Assembly (NCBI RefSeq): GCF_000237925.1 | Contig: NW_017386087.1 | Coordinates: forward strand, 124,001-188,000 | Source: Schistosoma mansoni | Lineage: Eukaryota; Platyhelminthes; Trematoda; Strigeidida; Schistosomatidae | Direction: 5' to 3' | Length of the DNA stretch: 64,000 nt | Part shown: one piece after another, positions 23,949 to 35,800 of the stretch | Layout of the letters: the number at the start of each line of letters is the position of its first letter | Position numbering within the stretch: the stretch's first letter is position 1 | Position numbers and translations under genes: made by a program | Notes under the pieces: generated by a model | Databases searched by the model: none | What the model saw: only the letters and a program-made list of their open reading frames with translations | What the model was told of the DNA's origin: nothing

Positions 23949-24148
23949 NNNNNNNNNNNNNNNNNNNNNNNNNNNNNNNNNNNNNNNNNNNNNNNNNNNN
24001 NNNNNNNNNNNNNNNNNNNNNNNNNNNNNNNNNNNNNNNNNNNNNNNNNNNNNNNNNNNNNNNNNNNNNNNNNNNNNNNNNNNNNNNNNNNNNNNNNNNN
24101 NNNNNNNNNNNNNNNNNNNNNNNNNNNNNNNNNNNNNNNNNNNNNNNN
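23949..24148. other. Assembly gap in E1 gag-pol (200 N)
   Basis: E3 has roughly 226 bases between the equivalent flanks (about 35801-36026), including the protease DTGA motif. Confidence 0.99.
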
Positions 24149-24958
24149 AGTTCCGAACTGTTTTCGTTCACTCGATTTTGGGGTCGGATAATTGCAGGGC
24201 TTCCTGCAATTTCTAGAGGATTTACCGTACTGGTTGTGATACCAGCACCAGTCGGGGTTGTCTGTCTCTCGTGGTCGAGAGACAGATCTCTTACGTGAAA
24301 CGATCCTACGTGAGGATTTTGACCGACTACGGTCATTACGAACTCTAAGATATCTTGTAAGCGTATGACATAGTTCGGCCATGTCAGTCGAGGTCGATTG
24401 GGGTTTTTCTTTGATATTAAAAACCTCGGCCTTAGAAAATTTGGTGATTTCCAAGATTCGATCGGCAGATGCAGCTAGTTCATCTATGGCATTGTTTTAA
24501 AATGAAACAAGCACTGCCTGCACCTGTTGAGGGAGTTTAGACAAGAAAAGTTGTCTAAATAGGCCATCATCGAAAGTTCGTTGGCCAATGACTTCTCTCA
24601 TTCTAAGCAACATGTCCGTCGCAGAACCATGTTGTAAGTCGATATTGTTAAGGAGTTGGTCTAACCGTTGTCGATCAGTTAGGTCTCCGCGTTTTAAAAT
24701 CGATAGTTTGAGCGTTTCGTAAGGTTCGGGAACATCACTAGTAAACATACTAGGTGTTACGTACCTGTTAAACTCGCGCGGTAACGCCTTAACTACCGCG
24801 AGGAAACGTGTGCGCGAGTCCGTGATTCCGTGCATGCAAAAATCGGCTTCTGCATAGCAGAACCAGGACTCGATATTGTCGGGTCAAAATGGCGTTAACT
24901 GAATCGAAATAGGGGGAATAGACTTTAACTTAAAAACCTTGGGTGAGTGTTCCGTCAT
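24149..24958 (-). pseudogene. E1 Gag
   Basis: ATG at 24958 (MTEHSPKVFK). Capsid motifs HGITDSRTRFLAVVKALPRE, LTDRQRLDQLLNNIDLQHG and DDGLFRQLFLSKLPQQVQ, then a serine/arginine-rich stretch and the knuckle CWYHNQYGKSSRNCRKPC near 24200-24260. Stops interrupt it near 24885 (TGA where E3 has TGG) and near 24497 (TAA where E3 has CGA). Gag would coat the RNA and form the particle. Confidence 0.85.
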
Positions 24959-25120
24959 AGTAATATAGATAACGAAAAATGTCTAATTAAAATATATCCG
25001 GAAAAAAAAATTCGCGAAAAAACAGTATATCACAATATATAAAACTCAAATAAAGAATAACAATGAATAATAATATTCCAAAATGGAACAGACTCACAGT
25101 TTGTGCGCTTGGTGTACCAG

Positions 25121-25138
25121 ATCACGTCGGTCTCACCA
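25121..25138 (-). promoter_or_regulatory. E1 primer-binding site, tRNA-Trp type
   Basis: Minus strand TGGTGAGACCGACGTGAT lies one base inside the 5' LTR. It matches the complement of a tRNA-Trp 3' end (TGGTGACCCCGACGTGA) at nearly every base, as in CsRn1-group elements. Confidence 0.8.
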
Positions 25139-25139
25139 A

Positions 25140-25460
25140 TGATGATGCAACGGATGTTCTAGTTTTACAACTAGCTACCAGTAGCACCTTCTAAATTTGA
25201 TCGTTCCCAGTCAGATAGAAGTCAGAAGTCAGACGAGAAGAGGCAGGAAAGATATATTTGATTCGTTACCAATATATCGAGGACCTTTTCTATGAGCTGG
25301 CTAATGAAACGTAGGAGCTGTGTCCCACGCCGTGTTGAAACGTGATCTGGTACGGATGCATGACCGAAAGCCTTCAGTTAAACAAGTCCACTTAAACAAC
25401 GTGGTCAGCATCCAATGTCGAATACTTAATGAGCTATTGATTTTGGGGAATTATTTACAG
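25140..25460 (-). repeat. E1 5' LTR (cut by E2)
   Basis: Same as 20338-20658. The missing last five bases are found at 31242-31246, beyond E2. Confidence 0.93.
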
Positions 25461-25997
25461 TGTGGCGGACCAGACAATATATAAATGCCAAAGATATCAA
25501 CAAAGTTAATAACAACCAATAGTAATATTAATATATACAAGTTAAATGTTACGAATACAATAAATAATGGGACTTTACTCAAGTTCACCCGAAATGATGC
25601 GTGTTCGACTTTGGTCTGGTACAATAAATCCACAATTATAGATGCTTAGTAATTCCAAACGTATCGATGATCTCCCCAGTATTGTAATCCAAAGTAAGAT
25701 ATGATGTATTCTCTTTCTCAGTCTATGAATGTAAATAATATTTGTTTTAGAACTAAGTTAACTCAATTTCGAATGAAAACAGAACGAGGGATGTGTGAGT
25801 ATTAATGTATTTGATAGCCAGAAAGAAGATGTCACGCTATGTTGGAATCACAACGGAAAGTGTCTTCAAGGTCATTGACTAAAACAACATGTACAGTCAT
25901 TTAATGATGAATGTACATACAGTGAAAAATTGACAAAACAAATACAAATAATATTAAAAACTATTTACAAAATAAGCTTGTCGGTCATATCTCCACA
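25461..25997 (-). repeat. E2 3' LTR
   Basis: Complete LTR. Upstream on the element strand, CTGGGGGGAGCTA is the likely polypurine tract. Confidence 0.92.
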
Positions 25998-26500
25998 TAG
26001 CTCCCCCCAGAGTGTCCGGAGGTAACACTGGTTACAATAACAATAATAAAAATTTTATACAAAAAGAAATAATATTTACAATAATAACCAACTAATAATG
26101 TGGAGATGCGTATGACATGTATGTTAATAATATACAGTGTGTTATTGCGTGAAAATAGCGGTGATGTGGCATAGCATGACAAACAAAAGTAATGAGAATA
26201 CCGTCATTTAAAATCTTAGTTTGCTAACAATGATAATAATGTGTAAAACTGTTAATCACCCACGCACGCACAAAAAAAATTGAACTGTTTATTTTTGTGT
26301 ACAACGAATAAATAATTAAATAGAGTTTACTCGTTTATTATTGTAACAAATTTTTTTTTTGAAAAAAAAATGTGACAAAACGAATAATTGTGGACAAATG
26401 TGATTATGTACACTGTAGAAAGGAAAAAATTTTTTTTAGATGAGATTGATAGTGTAGGTCCTCGATAATTGTTTGCTTTGATTGTTTTAGTTGTTTTTTT

Positions 26501-27326
26501 TTATATGGCAAAATGTACATAACGCTTTGGTTTTTTTATAAGTCTCCCAGATCGTGTTAAACAAGAGGGTGTAGTGCTAAGTTTTTCCTCTTCCTCTTGT
26601 TTCTTAGCAATTGATGGGAGTGATTGTTTGTTCGCAGTATTGTCGTCTGTGGCTTGAGGGGGTTCGTAGAAAGCTGGTTTTATTCGGTCTATGGAAATTG
26701 TTTCATTGTTCCCGTTTTTGTTGATAATGAAATATTTACGAGTGCGTTTTATTACTTTATACGGACCTTCATATGGTGGTGTCAGTGGCTTTTTCACCGC
26801 GTCTACTCGAACAAAAACAAATTTGCACGTTTCTAAATGTTTATCGAGATGGACTGGGTTGTTGTATTCTCGAGGTGGTATTGCTCTAATGTTCTGGATC
26901 ATTTGTAATAGGCGACTTGCGAAGTGAGTAGAATCCCCGTGCGTTGTAGGTTCATGGTTGACTAGTTGGCCGGGTAACGTTAGAGTTGTACCATAGACTA
27001 ACTCGGCGGCTGTACATCCAATGTCTTCCTTTATGGTTGAACGAATACCGAGGAGTACAAGCGGTAAGGCATCGCTCCACTTTGATGAGTCAGCTTGCGC
27101 CATCAGTGAGCTTTTCAATTGGCGATGGAATCTTTCCACCATGCCATTAGCTGCTGGGTGGTAAGCTGTGGTTTTAATATGGTTGACCCCTAGAAGTTTA
27201 GTGAACTCCTGGAAAAGGACAGATTGGAATTGGGGACCGCGGTCTGTTGTGATTATTGATGGTACTCCATAGTTAGTTATCCAGCGGTCGAGGAAGACTG
27301 AAGCGACTGTTTCTGCTGATGTGTCT
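26501..27326 (-). CDS. E2 Pol C-terminal part (integrase)
   Basis: Minus-strand frame beginning at the gap with [18 protein letters not shown], then [13 protein letters not shown] and [15 protein letters not shown] (integrase core D and E), [15 protein letters not shown], and an integrase C-terminal domain ([16 protein letters not shown]). It ends in a basic tail at 26501. The 5' part is lost in the gap. Confidence 0.88.
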
Positions 27327-27526
27327 NNNNNNNNNNNNNNNNNNNNNNNNNNNNNNNNNNNNNNNNNNNNNNNNNNNNNNNNNNNNNNNNNNNNNNNNNN
27401 NNNNNNNNNNNNNNNNNNNNNNNNNNNNNNNNNNNNNNNNNNNNNNNNNNNNNNNNNNNNNNNNNNNNNNNNNNNNNNNNNNNNNNNNNNNNNNNNNNNN
27501 NNNNNNNNNNNNNNNNNNNNNNNNNN
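27327..27526. other. Assembly gap in E2 pol (200 N)
   Basis: The equivalent flanks in E3 are about 1434 bases apart (33727-35160), so most of RT, RNase H and the integrase zinc domain are absent from the assembly rather than necessarily from the element. Confidence 0.97.
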
Positions 27527-28385
27527 TTTTTCGATATCCTCAGGTGCCATCGGTATTTGATGGTATGCTCGGACGAGATCTAACTTGAAAAAATCTGTTT
27601 TCCGTGTAGACTTAACGAAAAATCATGCAGATGAGGGATCGGATACCGATCTGGTGTAGTCTGGTTATTCAATCGGCGATAATCTCCACATGGGCGCCAG
27701 TCCTGATCTTTCTTGGGGACCATATGTAGCGGCGAGGCCCAAGGACTGTTGGATTGTCTGATTATTCCAAGTTGCATCATATGTTCGAATTCTCTCTTAG
27801 CGAACTGCAACTTGTTTGGAGGGAGTCTTCTCGCCCTGGCGCGAGTGGGTGGTCCGGTGGTAGTGATATGGTGTTGCACCAGCTGTGGGTTACCTTCCTT
27901 TTGGTAATCTGATTTCGTAATGCACTGGTATTCTGTTAGAATGTCGTTGAAGATGTTGTTCACAGGTTTCATTATTCGAACACCATGGATCTCGTTGTCA
28001 TTGGAGAGTGTAACATTTACCTGTAAACGTGTGTTTACGTCAATTAGTCTCTTGTTGGTCATATCTACTAACAGGTTGTACGCACTAAGAAAATCAGCCC
28101 CGAGAATGGGTCGTTTGACTTGAGCAACTATGAATACCCATGTGAATCTTCTGCGGAGCCCGAGGTCTAATATAAGAGATTGCTCTCCGTAAGTTTTGAT
28201 AACTGATTCGTTAGCCGCTATTAGGGAGAGTTTAGTGCTTGTTGTCTGTTGTCTGAGGGAGAGATGGAGTGGGATGATGCTGATTTCTGCTCCAGTATCG
28301 ACTAAAAAGTCCGAGCCAGAAATGCGATCCCTGACGTGAAATAGGCGGCTAACATGTTGGCCAGTAGCAGCTGCCGCCGTTACTG
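27527..28385 (-). pseudogene. E2 protease and N-terminal RT
   Basis: Minus strand: [16 protein letters not shown] (protease active site) near 28300, [16 protein letters not shown] near 28100, then the RT start [17 protein letters not shown] and [17 protein letters not shown] single-base frameshift near 27595 separates this frame from [19 protein letters not shown], the last residues before the gap. Confidence 0.85.
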
Positions 28386-29276
28386 TCTGGCCACTTCGTT
28401 TCCCTGATAGATTGGGTTGTTTGTCTTAAAGTTGCACGGTTTTGTGCAACAACGTGCTTTCTCACCATAATTCGAATGATACCAACAAATTCCGGTTGCC
28501 CGCTTAGGTGACCTAAGACGATGTCTGGATACTGATCTCCTTCTGGACGTAGATCTGGGAGATCGAGAATGGATGGTAGAAACAGTCGCCTGCAGTGATG
28601 CTAGCTGCTGTGTTAACAGTGTTATTTGTTGTTGGATGTTGAGTGCGTCGCTCATGTTCTCTCTATTTGAGGATTATATCGCGCTAACGCCGCGACTATC
28701 GGGATATATTTCTATCATCTTATCGACCATGTCTGCTAAATCATCAAGACTGACAGAGGCTCCTGATATGCTGAGGATTTGTCTGACGTTATATGGTAAC
28801 CTTTGTAACCACATCTGCTTAAGTAATGCTTCGTCTAACTTGTATGAGCCTGCTAGTTGTCTCATATGTCTAAGCAACTGTGAGGGTCTTTTGTCCCCTA
28901 ACTCGCATGCGGTGAGTAGTTGCTGTAAGCGTTTTTCATCAGACTGAGAAGTACGGTGGATTACTGCGGCTTTTATTTTGTCATAGGGGTCCGTTTCTGG
29001 TACGTTATCTATCAGGTCACCGACTTCCGTTGCTACATCTATAGGTAGTGCACCGACGATGTAGGCATATTTAGTCGCCTGTGAACGTATACCACTCGCC
29101 AAAAATAATGCCTCAACCTGTGCAAACCAGATCCTGGGATTATTAACACCGTATGTCGGTAATCTTAGTTCAGAAATAGCGTTGATTGAGTTTAAAACAT
29201 TATCTTCTGGCTGTGATGAATGAAAGGGGTTGGTTAATGGGCTATCAATATCGATAAGTTTATTAGGGGAGTCCAT
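28380..29276 (-). pseudogene. E2 Gag
   Basis: ATG at 29276 (MDSPNKLIDID). Capsid motifs ELRLPTYGVNNPRIWFAQVE, QLLTACELGDKRPSQLLRHM and LKQMWLQRLPYNVRQIL run to a TAA at 28674-28676. The same frame reopens at MSDALNIQQQ and carries CWYHSNYGEKARCCTKPC, the CxxH...C...C knuckle of Kabuki/CsRn1 Gags, ending at 28380. The protease frame is shifted relative to this one, which may be a natural gag-pol frameshift or damage. Confidence 0.82.
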
Positions 29277-29435
29277 AATGTCAAAAACAAAAAAATAGTG
29301 TCGTGCCAATTAATAATAATAATAAATTATGTAGCTATATATAGTAAATGTCTATAAAAATTAATCGAGGCTCACCAATTAATTGTGGCGGACCAGACAA
29401 TATATAAATGCCAAAGATATCAACAAAGTTAATAA

Positions 29436-30741
29436 TCATACTGTTTCTGTAACTGTAGCTATATAATTTGTGAATACGCGAATTCATATAAATCGTTTTG
29501 TTGCACGTCTATTGTTTTTACAAGAATACCTGATGATAATAATAATAACGCTGGAAAAACGGATTGTAACTAAATTATGTGACTGACTAGCATGTTCCTT
29601 GACCACATGATTGCTCTCTTGACAACTTGGAGTGAAACATAAATGTGCCTAGTCCTACGTTATAGCTGACTGACTCTCTTGACAACTGTTTAATTTTTTC
29701 AAATACAGCTTCCATAATTTCATAACTAGATTATTTTTTGTTTTGTTTAATAAAGAGATATGTTTATCAAATTAGCATTAAATGGAGCTTTTATATTGTT
29801 CTCCTTTATTGCTCCAAAGCACTCATCTATGATACTAGATGAATTGAAGAATAGGATTTTCAGCACTTACGATATGGGCAACTTTTATAACCTGTGAACA
29901 CCAATTGTTACATATTGTGATTTTTGCCCCGATTAATTTACGACGTAATGATTCCACCAATTGGAGAGCAGTGACTTATCGATCGGACCAATGACGCACG
30001 AAACCCTTACGAGCAGTCTAGAGTACTTACCGGTCCTACTTTCTGCCTAGCCCAGCCATTTTAGTCCAGAACAACCTCTACAATGTGAATCATTTATTTC
30101 AAGCATACTGAGTTTATATACCAAACAAACTGACCACATCGTACCATAAAATAGAAAATAACATTTGTACAAGATTCAGGCAAATGTGGCTGTGAATAAG
30201 GGATATAGTAATTGGTAGACAAGACATAACTCAGGAATGATAAGTCGCATAATAGTAGTCCATAGGTCAAAATAAAGGTCATAATAAAATAAACATGAAT
30301 ATGAATAGTTTAGTTACTTAACAATTATACAATAAAAAAATACACACAGTATTGATCCAAAAGGTACCACCCATAATTCTCTTCGGGATATAACAGCAAA
30401 ATATTTACCAAATTCATTCCATACACTTTTAGCTATCATCTTTAAGTTTATTGATTTTATAGTTCCAAAGTTATCTTGATCATTCACTTTATAGTATAAA
30501 GTAATGTATATCTATATGTAAAATAGAGAACTTTGAAAGACTCAGTAGTTTTCACTGACTTTAAAGGATATGTACATAGTTCTTTTTTTTGTCGCTTATA
30601 ATTGATATCCAATATCTTCTAATCAGTATTACTTTTCGTGATAGTAGTCATGAATTCAAATAATCAGCTGAGAGACGATCATTGCCAGGACTAACACAGG
30701 CCATCAAGCCTTCTGTCTTTTCCAAACTGAAACTGAAACTG
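29436..30741 (+). mobile_element. 1.3-kb insertion with LINE-type 3' end
   Basis: Flanked by an 11-base duplication AAAGTTAATAA (29425-29435 and 30742-30752). It ends with a segment also found at the 3' end of the CR1-type remnant (19690-19760), then three ACTGAA-like units: a LINE-style short-repeat tail. The body is mixed: 29640-29680 resembles the GACTGACT tail of family B, and 29930-30460 resembles 50570-51060. No coding potential seen. Confidence 0.8.
29930..30460 (+). repeat. Dispersed non-coding repeat, copy 1
   Basis: Similar over several hundred bases to 50570-51060; best-preserved stretch is ACCATAAAATAGAAAATAAC followed by ATTTGTACAAGAT. No ORF. Nature unknown. Confidence 0.6.
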
Positions 30742-31267
30742 AAAGTTAATAACAACCAATAGTAATATTAATATATACAAGTTAAATGTTACGAATACAA
30801 TAAATAATGGGACTTTACTTAAGTTCACCCGAAATGATGCGTGTTCGACTTTGGTCTGGTACAATAAATCCACAATTATAGATGCTTAGTAATTCCAAAC
30901 GTATCGATGATCTCCCCAGTATTGTAATCCAAAGTAAGATATGATGTATTCTCTTTCTCAGTCTATGAATGTAAATAATATTTGTTTTAGAACTAAGTTA
31001 ACTCAATTTCGAATGAAAACAGAACGAGGGATGTGTGAGTATTAATGTATTTGATAGCCAGAAAGAAGATGTCACGCTATGTTGGAATCACAACGGAAAG
31101 TGTCTTCAAGGTCATTGACTAAAACAACATGTACAGTCATTTAATGATGAATGTACATACAGTGAAAAATTGACAAAACAAATACAAATAATATTAAAAA
31201 CTATTTACAAAATAAGCTTGTCGGTCATATCTCCACAACAGCTACAACATGATCGTACTCAACTCAC

Positions 31268-31358
31268 ATATGGACAAAGAGACAATGTGTGATGGGTGAA
31301 ATATTTCGACCGATTCATACCCTCAAACACATGGCCAATCATTGGACCTTTGTCTTTT
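31268..31358 (-). pseudogene. Inverted copy of CFAP91 exon 2
   Basis: Same 91-base exon as 37620-37710, with one synonymous difference seen (TTG for TTA). Its donor survives, but downstream lies E1, only about 20 bases into the intron. Confidence 0.8.
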
Positions 31359-31400
31359 CTAAGCTGACTTCCTTGAGAGTTAAAGGATTCAAATTCTTAC

Positions 31401-31720
31401 ATTTGGATTAACTTTTTGCACACATCTACATGGTGGAAATATCTAGACACGAACATAGGAACGGGATCACTTGGGTTAAGACGCCATACATAAGGACGAT
31501 ATATAGGTATTTCACTGAACAAATTCTGAAAGGAGAACAACTTTTGCATTTTCGATATGCCTGAATGATCTTTAGATGCAATCCTTTCATGGTCAGCTGC
31601 ACTTGAAAGGCTGTATAATGGATCTACGAAAGGATACCAAATAAATTTGTTGCAACGGTTACCATAAAGATAATCATGTTTTCTTTCTTTAATCGTCATT
31701 CGCTCATTAGGAAGCAACAT
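31401..31720 (-). pseudogene. Inverted copy of CFAP91 exon 1
   Basis: Encodes the same 106 residues as 37258-37577. It keeps start codon and splice donor but points away from the rest of the gene, so it cannot make the full protein. Head-to-head with the right-arm copy, 5.5 kb apart. Confidence 0.85.
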
Positions 31721-31818
31721 CTTTTATTTGACTGGAACATCCGCGTTTATAATCATGTTGATATGGTTACAATACAGTTAAACGAACAGTGTATTTCAAA
31801 TTCACTTTTGTTACTGTT

Positions 31819-32128
31819 TGTTTCAGAAACTTACTAAATTGTAAAACTCGTGCCAAAAGGAGTTAAGTCTAGTTTGTATTAAGACAACTATCTTAATATC
31901 TATTCTAATGAACTTGTTAGAACCAATTGTTTTTTTGGCGATGGCTTCTTGATTTAACGGTACGATTTCAGATATTCAGTACTATACAGTATAAATAGTG
32001 AAGATAACCTGTTGCGCCTAACGTGATGGACGTGATAGTAACTTGAAGGTTAATACTTCTTGTGTATACACAAGTGTCTCCCTATAAAGCAATCTAACTA
32101 ATGGCTGTGGTAATGTCAGCTGTGAAAT
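31819..32128. other. Spacer between left arm and E3
   Basis: Unique AT-rich sequence. It may be the original DNA upstream of CFAP91, since it continues past the arm end. No promoter motif can be assigned. Confidence 0.4.
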
Positions 32129-32400
32129 TGAAGATACCACAGGTATTGTAGTTTGACAACACTTTACCAGTAACACGTTCTATAATCGAATCGCGCCCCC
32201 TCAGTGAAATCAAAAGTCAGAAACGAGGAGGTTGGAAGATATATTTGATAGACTATTGAAGTATCGAGAAGTGACTGATCTAAACTGGCTAGTGATCGCA
32301 GGAGAAGTGGAACATGGCGTTCTCACTCGTGATCTGGTGCGCGACATTACCACTCAATTTGTTATCGAACGAACATCAAGTTGATTCTGGTGGGAGGGTA
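32129..32400 (-). repeat. E3 3' LTR, approximate end
   Basis: Recognised by alignment with E1's LTR (AAAAGTCAGAAACGAG, AAGATATATTTGATA, GTATCGAGAAG). The right boundary is blurred. Confidence 0.7.
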
Positions 32401-32875
32401 GTGTAGTGGTATTGGGCCCTAACCCCCAACCCTCAAAGCTGGTCGCGAGAGGACTGAAAAAACAAATGTTCCGCACTTAACGCGGCGACAAACTCAACGA
32501 ATAATAAGACGGGAGGAAAGGAATTCAATCAAATCCAATCGGGTGGCATGACTCAGCCTTGCAGGCGTAGTAGCACTATATGACTTATTTCTAGTCCTGG
32601 AAAAGAGAAAAAATAGAACGTGTGAATGCATGTCGAAAATACACTCGTACTTGCGTAAGGACAGATGAGCGGGAAAAAAATGAATAAATAAACTAATACA
32701 CTTGCGACAGCGTAGAAGCGATTGTAAAAAGAAAAAATTTTCTTTAAAAGAATACATATACGCTCATAAGTAAAAAATTGTTTTTTTGAAATAAATATTT
32801 AAAAATAAGCATATTAAAATAATTCTTTTTTTTATAATAAATGATGCAAAGGGAATTCGAGATAAAGTTTGTGTC

Positions 32876-35800
32876 CTACGTGCAATAGTCGTTTAGATGT
32901 TCTGGAAATCTCACTCTTCTTCCAGGACGCGTTGTCTTAAGTTTATCTTTCGACGTTGACGAAGTATCAAGGTGTGTGTCGGTTGTTGTGTGGGGTACTA
33001 CAGGTGTAGAAGCCGTGTCGTTCGAATGTACTGAAGGAAAATCGACGTAGCTTGGTTTTCCTTCTAAGTACGCTGCTTTTAGGCGATCGATACTGATGCT
33101 ATCGTTAATGCCGTTCTTATCTACTACATTGTACTTATGTTCACGTTGAAGAACTTTGAAGGGTCCTTCGTATGCTGATTCGAGGGGTCGTCGATGTGAG
33201 TCTCGACGAACGAAGACGTGTGTACTATGTCGTAAGTCAGGTTGAATGAAAACATCAGTTGACTGAGATCGAGTGTGAGCAGGTTTAACTGAATGCATAG
33301 CGTTTGTAAGCCTACTCGTGTAAGAGTTTAGATCCATGTTCAATGAAGAAGCTGAAGGATCTACGAATTCTCCTGGGAGTCAAAGTGTCGTTCCGTAAAC
33401 GAGTTGAGATGCCGTGTATCCAATGTCAGCTTTCACTGCATTGCGGATACCTAGCAAGATGAGTAGAAGAGCGTCTGTCCACTGTGAAACGTTTGAAGCT
33501 GATAATGAGGCTTTTAGTTGTCGATGAAAACGTTCTACCAACCCGTTTGCTTGTGGGTGGTAGGCGGTCGTTCGGAAGCGAGTGATTCCTAATAGTGTGG
33601 TCAGACAACGGAAAAGTCCAGACTCGAACTGGCGTCCGCAGTCTGTAGTGATGGTTGAAGGGCAGCCGAAATTTGCTACCCATCGTTCGACGAAAGCGTG
33701 AGCCACTGTTTCAGCAGTAATGTCCTTAATCGGTACTGCTTCTGGCCATCGAGTAAAACGGTCTACGCATGTTAGGAGATATGAGTATCCGTTCGAGTCG
33801 GGTAAGGGTCCTACCAAATCTAGATGGACGTGGTCGAAACGAGCGTCAGGGGTTTTGAAAGAACCTAAGGGACATTTGTTGTGTCTTACGACCTTAGCTT
33901 TCTGACAGCTAACACAGGAGCGTGCCCACTCCCTCACGTCTTTATTCATGCCAGGCCAGCAAAAGCGTTCGGCTATAAGTTTGACTGTTGCACGAGCACC
34001 TGGATGAGAAAGATTGTGCAACGTATTGAAGACGTTGCGGCGATAATGTTTTGGTACAATTGGACGATCCCTACCTGTAGATGTGTCGCAAAGTAAGGTT
34101 TCCTTACCTGTTCCCATCTGCTTAACAAGTAGTTTAAGAGTTGTCGAGGATAACTCATGCTGAAGATCAGTGTTTTCTTTTTGAAGCTGAACGAGTTTAA
34201 GAAGGTCGATTCCTTGGAAACTGTTCAAGGAACTTATTCGAGACAAAGCGTCTGCAACTACATTGTTTGCTCCAGAAATATGTTGTGTGTCTGAAGTAAA
34301 CTGCGAAATGTATTCGAGTTGTCGAGACTCTCGCGGTGAGTACTTGTCTGAAGATGAATTTAAAGAGAAGGTAAGAGGTTTGTGATCGGTAAAAAGCGTG
34401 GATTCTCTTCCTTCGATAGAATGTTTAAAATGCCGTACAGCACAATACATAGCTAGGAGTTCCCTACCGAACGTGCTGTACCTAGATTCCGCGTCTAACA
34501 ACCGTCTCGAGAAAAATCCTAGAGGTTGCCACGAGTTGTTAACCCATTGTTGTAAGACTGCTCCGATTGCTGAGTCGGATGCGTCTACGGCTATACTAAT
34601 GAGCTCTTGAGTGTCCTGATGAGCAAACAGGGTTGCTTTAGCGATGTGTTCCTTAGCTGTGGAGAATGCTTTACGGGCTATGTCGTCTAAACTAATTGAT
34701 TTCGCATTTCCACGAAGCTGATCAGTTAACGGTTTCATAAGGGACGCGCATTTAGGTATGAACCGTCTATAGAAACTTACGAGTCCGTTAAAAGTTCGTA
34801 AGTGCTTGATCGTGGTCGGTTCTGGGTAATCCAGAATGGCCGCCACTTTGCTCCTAAGGGGTCGGATGCCTTGGGCATCAATGGTGTGTCCTAAGAAGTC
34901 TAAAGAGTTTGTTCCAATTTGGCATTTCTGAATGTTGACAGTAATGCCATGCCTTTGGAGTCGATCGAAAACAATGTCCAGATGCTGGAGATGTGATTCT
35001 CTGTCCGGACTTGCTATGAGGCAGTCATCAACATGCGCATGTACGAAGTTGAGACCTCGGAAGACGTCGTCTATAAACCTTTGGAAGGTTTGAGCCGCCT
35101 TTCTTAGGCCGAAAGGCATTCGTGAAAATTCGTAAAGGCCGAAAGGAGTAATGATGGCGGTTTTTGGAATGTCCTCGGTTGCCATAGGTATTTGATTGTA
35201 AGCCTTAATCAAGTCGATTTTCGAAAAGACAGTTGCACCTTTCAAGGTAGCCGTCAAATCATGAATGTGAGGCAACGGGTAACGATCGGGAATGGTTTAA
35301 GCATTCAGACGCCGATAATCACCAGTTGAACGCCAATCGTTGCTGTCCTTTTTAGGGACCATGTGCAAAGGAGATGACCAAGGGCTATTTGGTGGTCGAA
35401 TTATCCCTAAGTCTATCATGTGGTCGAATTCGTTTTTAGCTAACCTAAGCTTTTCGGGAGCCAGTCGTCGTGCTTTTGAGGATACAGGTGGTCCTGTAGT
35501 CGAGATGTGATGTGTAACATTGCTGATTACACAAGACAATTTCGGTTGCGGTTGATATATCCCGGAGTATATGTCGAGTAATGATTGATATGGGGGGTCT
35601 ATGGCGTGCTTAATTGTGACTGGGGATAATCTGCAACCAGAACAAGGAGTTACGCAAACGGATAACTTAGTGTTTCCGTCTATTAACCTTCGTGAGCGTG
35701 TGTCGATGAGTAGATTGTGGTGTTGTAACAGGTCTATACCAATGATTGGCATAGAGACATCTGCAACAACGAAAATCCAGTGTATGGGTTTGCGTAAACC

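Larger units (their letters stand above)
25461..31237 (-). mobile_element. Gypsy (CsRn1/Kabuki-like) element E2, nested in the E1 LTR
   Basis: 3' LTR 25461-25997 (537 bases), internal 25998-29383, 5' LTR 29384-29435 plus 30753-31237 (also 537 in total). Termini TGTGG...CCACA. Target duplication ACAG at 25457-25460 and 31238-31241. One LTR difference noticed (C/T near 25580 and 30820). A different subfamily from E1/E3. Confidence 0.93.
29384..31237 (-). repeat. E2 5' LTR, split by a 1.3-kb insertion
   Basis: 29384-29435 and 30753-31237 together equal the 537-base LTR. Just inside, minus strand TGGTGAGCCTCGAT (near 29379) is a weaker tRNA-Trp-like primer site. Confidence 0.92.
20338..31246 (-). 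mobile_element. Gypsy (CsRn1/Kabuki-like) element E1, interrupted by E2
   Basis: 3' LTR 20338-20663, internal region 20664-25139, 5' LTR 25140-25460 plus its last five bases (CTACA) at 31242-31246. Each LTR totals 326 bases and they look identical. A 4-base duplication ACAT flanks it (20334-20337 and 31247-31250). The primer site matches tRNA-Trp and Gag has a CxxH...CxxxC knuckle, both marks of the CsRn1/Kabuki group. Gag carries stops, so the copy is not autonomous even though it is young. Confidence 0.93.
31251..31818. repeat. Left arm of inverted duplication, inner part
   Basis: Reverse complement of 37157-37727. Contains the inverted copies of CFAP91 exons 1 and 2 and about 100 bases upstream of the ATG. 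Confidence 0.93.
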
